DNA of 64,000 nt, taken from positions 1 through 64,000 of the forward strand of contig NZ_AWGC01000038.1 in assembly GCF_000495835.1 (NCBI RefSeq), in the 5' to 3' direction. The stretch is from Asticcacaulis sp. AC402 (GTDB lineage: Bacteria; Pseudomonadota; Alphaproteobacteria; Caulobacterales; Caulobacteraceae). A model generated the notes under the pieces. That model did no database searches and was not told the origin of the DNA. It saw only the letters and a program-made list of their open reading frames with translations. A program made the position numbers and the translations under genes. Within the stretch, counting starts at the first letter, position 1, and the number at the start of each line of letters is the position of its first letter. Shown piece after piece: positions 60,301 through 64,000 of this stretch.

Positions 60301-61563
60301 TCAGTTGCCGCCGCCGGTAGCGTAGTAGGTGGCGCTGTTGCCAGTGGCGCGGGCGGTCGAGACGATTGAACGACCGCGCGCGACATTGGCGATCGCATTA
60401 GCCGAGACGTCGGAATTGTTGACCTGGTTGTTGTTGACGCCGACATCGGCGCCACATTCCGCGCAGGCATAGCCCAGCGACTGGTTGCCGACGGCGTCGG
60501 CGGTCACATAGGCGTCATAACCGACAGCGCCGACGAAAGAGGCTGTGGCGTCCACCCCGCCCGATGACAATTGATCATTGTCGAGGCGCAGATAGATGTC
60601 GTTATTGCCCGAAGCCTGGTTGTTGCCGATCGCCATGGCGGTGGCGTGGGCCTCGCCATACTCGTAGGATTCCGTGACGGCCTGGGCCTGAACGGCGCCG
60701 GACTGGATCTGGCGGTTGTCGACGACCAGGGAGCCGCCTTCGTTCTGGATGTCGTTGTTGTTGCCAGTGGCCGTGCCCTTGGTGGCGACGATCCACATAT
60801 TGCCAGCATAGACTTCGGAACGCGCCTGTGTAAAGCCCGACTGCTCCTGGGCGACGGTGTGCTCCTGCGAACCGCGATCGTCGCTGAAGGATCCGTGGTA
60901 GTTGCCTTCGGCTGAAGCCGTGTAGACGTTAGGAGAGGGTGAATACTCTATGATGGTCGAGACGTTGGCGCGGGCATCGCTGGTCGAGGTCTGCCATGCG
61001 GCAACGTTCAGCCGGCCGTTGGAAACCTGCCAGGCGCTGTGGTTGACAAGGGCGGTGGCATTGCCTTCACCGCTGACGTAGATGGCGTTATTGGGCGCTG
61101 TGATGTGTGTCGTCGCGCTGACCGGCCCCGACGTCGCTGTCTGGTGTGTCGTGGCGGTGGTGTCGCCATGGGACGCGACCCAGGAGCTATAGTTGCCGAT
61201 ACCCTGGCTGGCGGCATAGAGCGGCGTCCCCAGCGACAGATATTCGTCGGTCGTGTTCTGGCCGTTGATGGCGACATCTCCCGCCACTTTTCCGCTTACG
61301 GTCTGGGTATTGGTCAGCGTTGCGTCGACCGCTTCATTGCCGCCGTGCAACTGGTTGCCGGTGGCATAGGCTTCCGCCCTGGTCAGCCCGTCATTCTGGA
61401 CCACGTTCAGGGTCTGGCCGGCAAAGATATCGCCGACCGAGTCCTGAAGATTGTCGATGACTTCCTGCGAGAAACTAGTAGCGGGAACCGCCACGGTTAC
61501 CGCGGCGGCTGCCGCCAGAAGAAACTTCCGTCCAGCGGTTCGGATCGGCGCGCGTACCGGCAT
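60301..61563 (-). CDS. hfaD: HfaD-like holdfast anchoring protein
   Basis: 420 residues from the ATG at 61563, which has GGAG seven bases upstream; an ATG seven codons earlier contains that site and is not preferred. A good signal peptide ends near SFS-Q (~34). The body is rich in Asn, Gln, Ala, Thr and short NN/Q-N repeats (GNNNDIQNEGG, GNNQASGNNDIY), as in the surface anchor HfaD and in curli-like proteins. Outer-membrane surface protein that fixes holdfast polysaccharide to the cell pole. Third gene after hfaA and hfaB; its first ~89 bases overlap the end of hfaB. Confidence 0.85.
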   Translation of the reverse strand: MPVRAPIRTAGRKFLLAAAAAVTVAVPATSFSQEVIDNLQDSVGDIFAGQTLNVVQNDGLTRAEAYATGNQLHGGNEAVDATLTNTQTVSGKVAGDVAINGQNTTDEYLSLGTPLYAASQGIGNYSSWVASHGDTTATTHQTATSGPVSATTHITAPNNAIYVSGEGNATALVNHSAWQVSNGRLNVAAWQTSTSDARANVSTIIEYSPSPNVYTASAEGNYHGSFSDDRGSQEHTVAQEQSGFTQARSEVYAGNMWIVATKGTATGNNNDIQNEGGSLVVDNRQIQSGAVQAQAVTESYEYGEAHATAMAIGNNQASGNNDIYLRLDNDQLSSGGVDATASFVGAVGYDAYVTADAVGNQSLGYACAECGADVGVNNNQVNNSDVSANAIANVARGRSIVSTARATGNSATYYATGGGN

Positions 61564-62524
61564 TGTTGTTCTCCAGATTGTCATAAGCCGGGGTCAGGCC
61601 ACCCGTAGCGCCCAGCGTGTCGTTATAAAGAAAGTCGTTGCGGGGATCGAGGCAGACCTCAGGACCCGAAACGCCGTACAGATTGGCCATGAATTCCAGC
61701 GTCGCGCGCTCGATCATGGCGCGGACCGCCAGTTGCATCGGCTCAAGGGCGCCCTGACCGCCGGAAATGTCAAACAGGTTGCCATTCAGGATATCGAAGA
61801 CACCGGCCTTCACTTCGCGGCCGACGATCTGCTTTTGGTAAGAGATGACATCCACGACTTCGAGGGTGCGGGTGTCAACCAGGCGCAGGTCGAGGGCGGC
61901 GTTCATGACGTAGGTGCGGCCGTAGAAGAGACCCTTGATACCGCCATCGGCGACTTCGCCGGCATAGGCATCGACACCCGATGACCGGATATTGTAGTTC
62001 AGCTCGGTGATGCCGCCGACGATGAAGAAGTCGGAACCGGCGACCTGGCCGGCCATGATCTTGCGATAATCGACCGGCTGGGTCGGATTGGCCTGCGGGG
62101 CATCGGTGATAAGCTTGTTGTTGGAGTATTTCAGCTCCATTTCGCCGACCGAAGTGTCGAAACGCTCGACCTGACGGGCGCCGGCCTTGGCCAGGGCCGT
62201 CATGGTCATAAGCGAAGCGCCTTGCGTGATTTCGCGGCCGCCTTCCAGCGACACCTTGCCAGTATAGTCGGAGATGCGGCCGACGGCGAGACGTGGGCTG
62301 GCCAGGCGGTTATGGCGGGCGTGAGAGCCCAGGCAGACAAGGGCGTCGGAATAGGCGGTGGGATTGGCCGTGACCGGCGCAGCGCCGATCGGCTCCTTGT
62401 AATTTCCGGACGAATTGACACCCGGCGTCGTCATACACCCTGTCAGAGCAACGCTCAATGCGGTCAGGCTGACCAGGGCTAGGGCAAAGGTCTTGCCCGG
62501 TTTCTTGTGCATTGCATTGGCCAT
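61475..62524 (-). CDS. hfaB: HfaB, CsgG-like outer-membrane secretion lipoprotein of the holdfast anchor
   Basis: 349 residues. Lipobox LTGC-M at ~30, then a CsgG/DUF799-type domain (RLAVGRISDYTGKVSLEGGREI, FFIVGGITELNYNIRSSGVDA, RTYVMNAALDLRLVDTRTLEVV). In Caulobacter HfaB makes the pore that exports HfaA and HfaD. Its ATG overlaps the hfaA stop (TAATG). The last ~30 codons overlap hfaD in another frame; this Arg/Gly/Ser-rich tail follows the conserved domain. Confidence 0.93.
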   Translation of the reverse strand: MANAMHKKPGKTFALALVSLTALSVALTGCMTTPGVNSSGNYKEPIGAAPVTANPTAYSDALVCLGSHARHNRLASPRLAVGRISDYTGKVSLEGGREITQGASLMTMTALAKAGARQVERFDTSVGEMELKYSNNKLITDAPQANPTQPVDYRKIMAGQVAGSDFFIVGGITELNYNIRSSGVDAYAGEVADGGIKGLFYGRTYVMNAALDLRLVDTRTLEVVDVISYQKQIVGREVKAGVFDILNGNLFDISGGQGALEPMQLAVRAMIERATLEFMANLYGVSGPEVCLDPRNDFLYNDTLGATGGLTPAYDNLENNNAGTRADPNRWTEVSSGGSRRGNRGGSRY

Positions 62525-62982
62525 TAGAAGTTCACCTGTCCGGTTAAGTCGTTGGAGGTCGTGCCGGTCGGCGCCGTGGCGGAGCTATTGCCGTTTTTGG
62601 CGGTCACGTTACCGTTGTTGACCTGATTGGAATGGACGATCACCGTGTTGTGGTTGCCGTTGACGATGACCTGAAGATTGTTGCCGATGGCGGTGGCGCC
62701 GCCGCGCCCGCCGGCACCTGAATAGGTGTCACCAGCGCCCAGCGTCTTCGAATAGGAGAAGACGCTCTGGTCGCTGCCGGTCAGGATCGAACCGTCCAGC
62801 AGGACCCGGTTGCCGTTGGCGTCGCGGGTTGACGGATCGACACCGCGCTGTATCTGGTTGCGGCCGATGCCATAGCCGGTTTCGAAGGCCGCCTTCTTGG
62901 TCGACATGTTTTGCGCCATGACCGGCGAAGCCAGCAGGGCGGCGCCTGCAAGGGCGAGAATAGCAGCTTTAGTTAACGACAT
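62524..62982 (-). CDS. hfaA: HfaA, CsgA-like holdfast anchor subunit
   Basis: 152 residues from the ATG at 62982, with GGAG seven bases upstream. Signal peptide ends VMA-Q (~22). Asn-rich beta-strands (GNNLQVIVNGNHNTVIVHSN) recall curli subunits. First gene of hfaABD; in Caulobacter crescentus HfaA forms a stable high-mass complex that ties the holdfast to the stalk tip. This operon places the genome among holdfast-making Caulobacterales. Confidence 0.92.
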   Translation of the reverse strand: MSLTKAAILALAGAALLASPVMAQNMSTKKAAFETGYGIGRNQIQRGVDPSTRDANGNRVLLDGSILTGSDQSVFSYSKTLGAGDTYSGAGGRGGATAIGNNLQVIVNGNHNTVIVHSNQVNNGNVTAKNGNSSATAPTGTTSNDLTGQVNF

Positions 62983-63307
62983 GGCAGACTCCGAAGCTTT
63001 TGGCCCGATCACAGGCCGGCGGCCAGCGACAGGGACATCTGAGCAATTCAGGTGCCAATGTGGTTCAGAACCTTAAAGATTGGGTATATTTCCACCAAAA
63101 TGGCACGCTGAATTCTGTTTTTACTGGAAAAACTGGGATTTTTGACTTGCGCCCCAGGGGTAGAAAAAGCGCATCAGGCGTGCAGGGGGCCCGTTTTGAC
63201 CCAGGTTTCCCCGAACAGGCGTATCAAAATACGACAACTGATGTGTGGGGCTTGGCAAGGCGATCCGTCCCGGGTCATATGACGTGGCGGATTTGCCAGG
63301 AATCATC

Positions 63308-63973
63308 ATGACCGAGACTTCGCCGAGAGAACCCATGTTCACTGCGCCCTTTCAGGCGCTGATCCTGCCGCTGATCTTGCTGGCGCTGTTCGGCGTGGCG
63401 CTTGTGCTGAACGCTTCGCAACAGGAGATGCTTGTTGTCGCGTTTGGGCTGAACCCACTCCTGGTTCGTCAGGGGCATGCCGAACTTTTGTTCAGCTACG
63501 CTTTTCTGCACGGCGATGTCATTGGAGCTGGCATGAACGCGGCGCTGCTCCTGGCGTTCAGCGTGCCCCTGATGAATGCCTTTGGGCGCGGTTGGCGCGG
63601 CTTCATCTCTTTCCTGCTATTGTTCGAACTGCTGGCCGTTGCGGCGGCGCTCGCCTTTTGCCTGCTTTATGTGCGCGACAATGTCACTGTCATCGGCGCC
63701 TCGGCGGCCGTGTCAGGCGTGATGGGGGCAGCCGTGCGGTTGCCGTGGCAGCCTCCGGCCCAACGGAAAGAGGGGGAGGTGCTGAAGATCCTGCATCCGC
63801 AGGTCCTGGTCCTGACCGCACTTGTGGTCGTATATAATGTCGCCCTGATGTTCATTGGCGATTTCAAAGGCCAGATGGCGTGGGAAAGCCATCTTATGGC
63901 CTATGGCATTGGATTGGTCCTGATCGAGCCCTGGTTGCGGCTGTTTCACCGGCAGTACTTCACAGCAAATTGA
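63308..63973 (+). CDS. Rhomboid-like intramembrane serine protease
   Basis: 221 residues with six membrane segments; start at the ATG preceded by AGGA. AYAFLHGDVIGAGMNAALLLAF parallels the rhomboid L1/TM2 region, VIGASAAVSGVMGA holds the GxS nucleophile (Ser of GAS) and SHLMAYGIGLVL supplies the His of the dyad. The GxSG form is GASA here, one residue off consensus, but the dyad is intact. Substrate unknown. Confidence 0.75.
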   Translation: MTETSPREPMFTAPFQALILPLILLALFGVALVLNASQQEMLVVAFGLNPLLVRQGHAELLFSYAFLHGDVIGAGMNAALLLAFSVPLMNAFGRGWRGFISFLLLFELLAVAAALAFCLLYVRDNVTVIGASAAVSGVMGAAVRLPWQPPAQRKEGEVLKILHPQVLVLTALVVVYNVALMFIGDFKGQMAWESHLMAYGIGLVLIEPWLRLFHRQYFTAN

Positions 63974-64000
63974 AGTGTCGGAACTGTCGGTCTTTATTGC

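Noticed and set aside
1-64000. rRNA or tRNA genes
   Set aside because: No ribosomal RNA stretch was recognised and no cloverleaf could be supported by eye; a tRNA scan would be decisive.

Overview
The window reads as chromosomal DNA of a stalked or prosthecate alphaproteobacterium of the order Caulobacterales, most likely close to Asticcacaulis. The strongest clue is a complete holdfast-anchor operon hfaA-hfaB-hfaD at 60301-62982. A GC-rich background, a large TonB-dependent receptor, exported polysaccharide-degrading enzymes and alphaproteobacterial gene orders agree with this. Assignments come from reading the sequence and from family knowledge; no database search was run.

Layout. 1-1600 is mostly repeat-rich intergenic DNA with a broken antitoxin gene and a small membrane protein. 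Glucokinase (1626-2615, +) is followed by a 197-bp tandem repeat. 3089-16447 (-) is a glycogen operon: a glgX-malQ fusion, glgP, glgB, glgC, glgA and a phosphohexomutase. 16450-24060 is accessory DNA: intergenic repeats, three small paralogous genes, a 1120-residue RTX protein flanked by two ~590-bp direct repeats, and an AT-rich TadG-like gene. 24063-30118 (-) holds a GH5 glycosidase and the LPS genes lpxK, waaA, a DUF374 acyltransferase and msbA. 30171-39637 holds a putative phosphatase and a phosphonate-catabolism cluster. 39751-42475 resumes the LPS-neighbourhood order (DUF4170, cysQ, pmbA). Then come a GGDEF/EAL protein, a PL11 rhamnogalacturonan lyase, ubiD, yjhX, an SDR protein, a five-gene ubiA operon, ppk2, a PAS protein, an exported Cys/Gly-rich protein, a phd-vapC pair, an M16 peptidase, hfaABD and a rhomboid-like protein.

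How genes work together. Glucokinase and the phosphohexomutase feed glucose-1-phosphate to GlgC, GlgA and GlgB. GlgP and the fused debranching enzyme/amylomaltase take the polymer down again. In the phosphonate cluster a TonB receptor and an MFS-type permease would import an organophosphonate. A FAD oxidoreductase plus PhnX would release phosphate hydrolytically. A single polypeptide combining a TmpA-like 2-oxoglutarate dioxygenase with a TmpB/PhnZ-like HD oxygenase would release it oxidatively. A divergent LysR gene probably controls the set.

Most interesting points: (1) the dioxygenase-HD-oxygenase fusion inside an operon with two separate C-P cleavage routes; (2) the GlgX-MalQ fusion, into whose GlgX part a copy of a dispersed intergenic repeat has been inserted in frame with its stop codons lost; (3) the RTX gene between long direct repeats that each carry the same small gene; (4) several families of paired inverted intergenic repeats; (5) an ~89-nt coding overlap between hfaB and hfaD.
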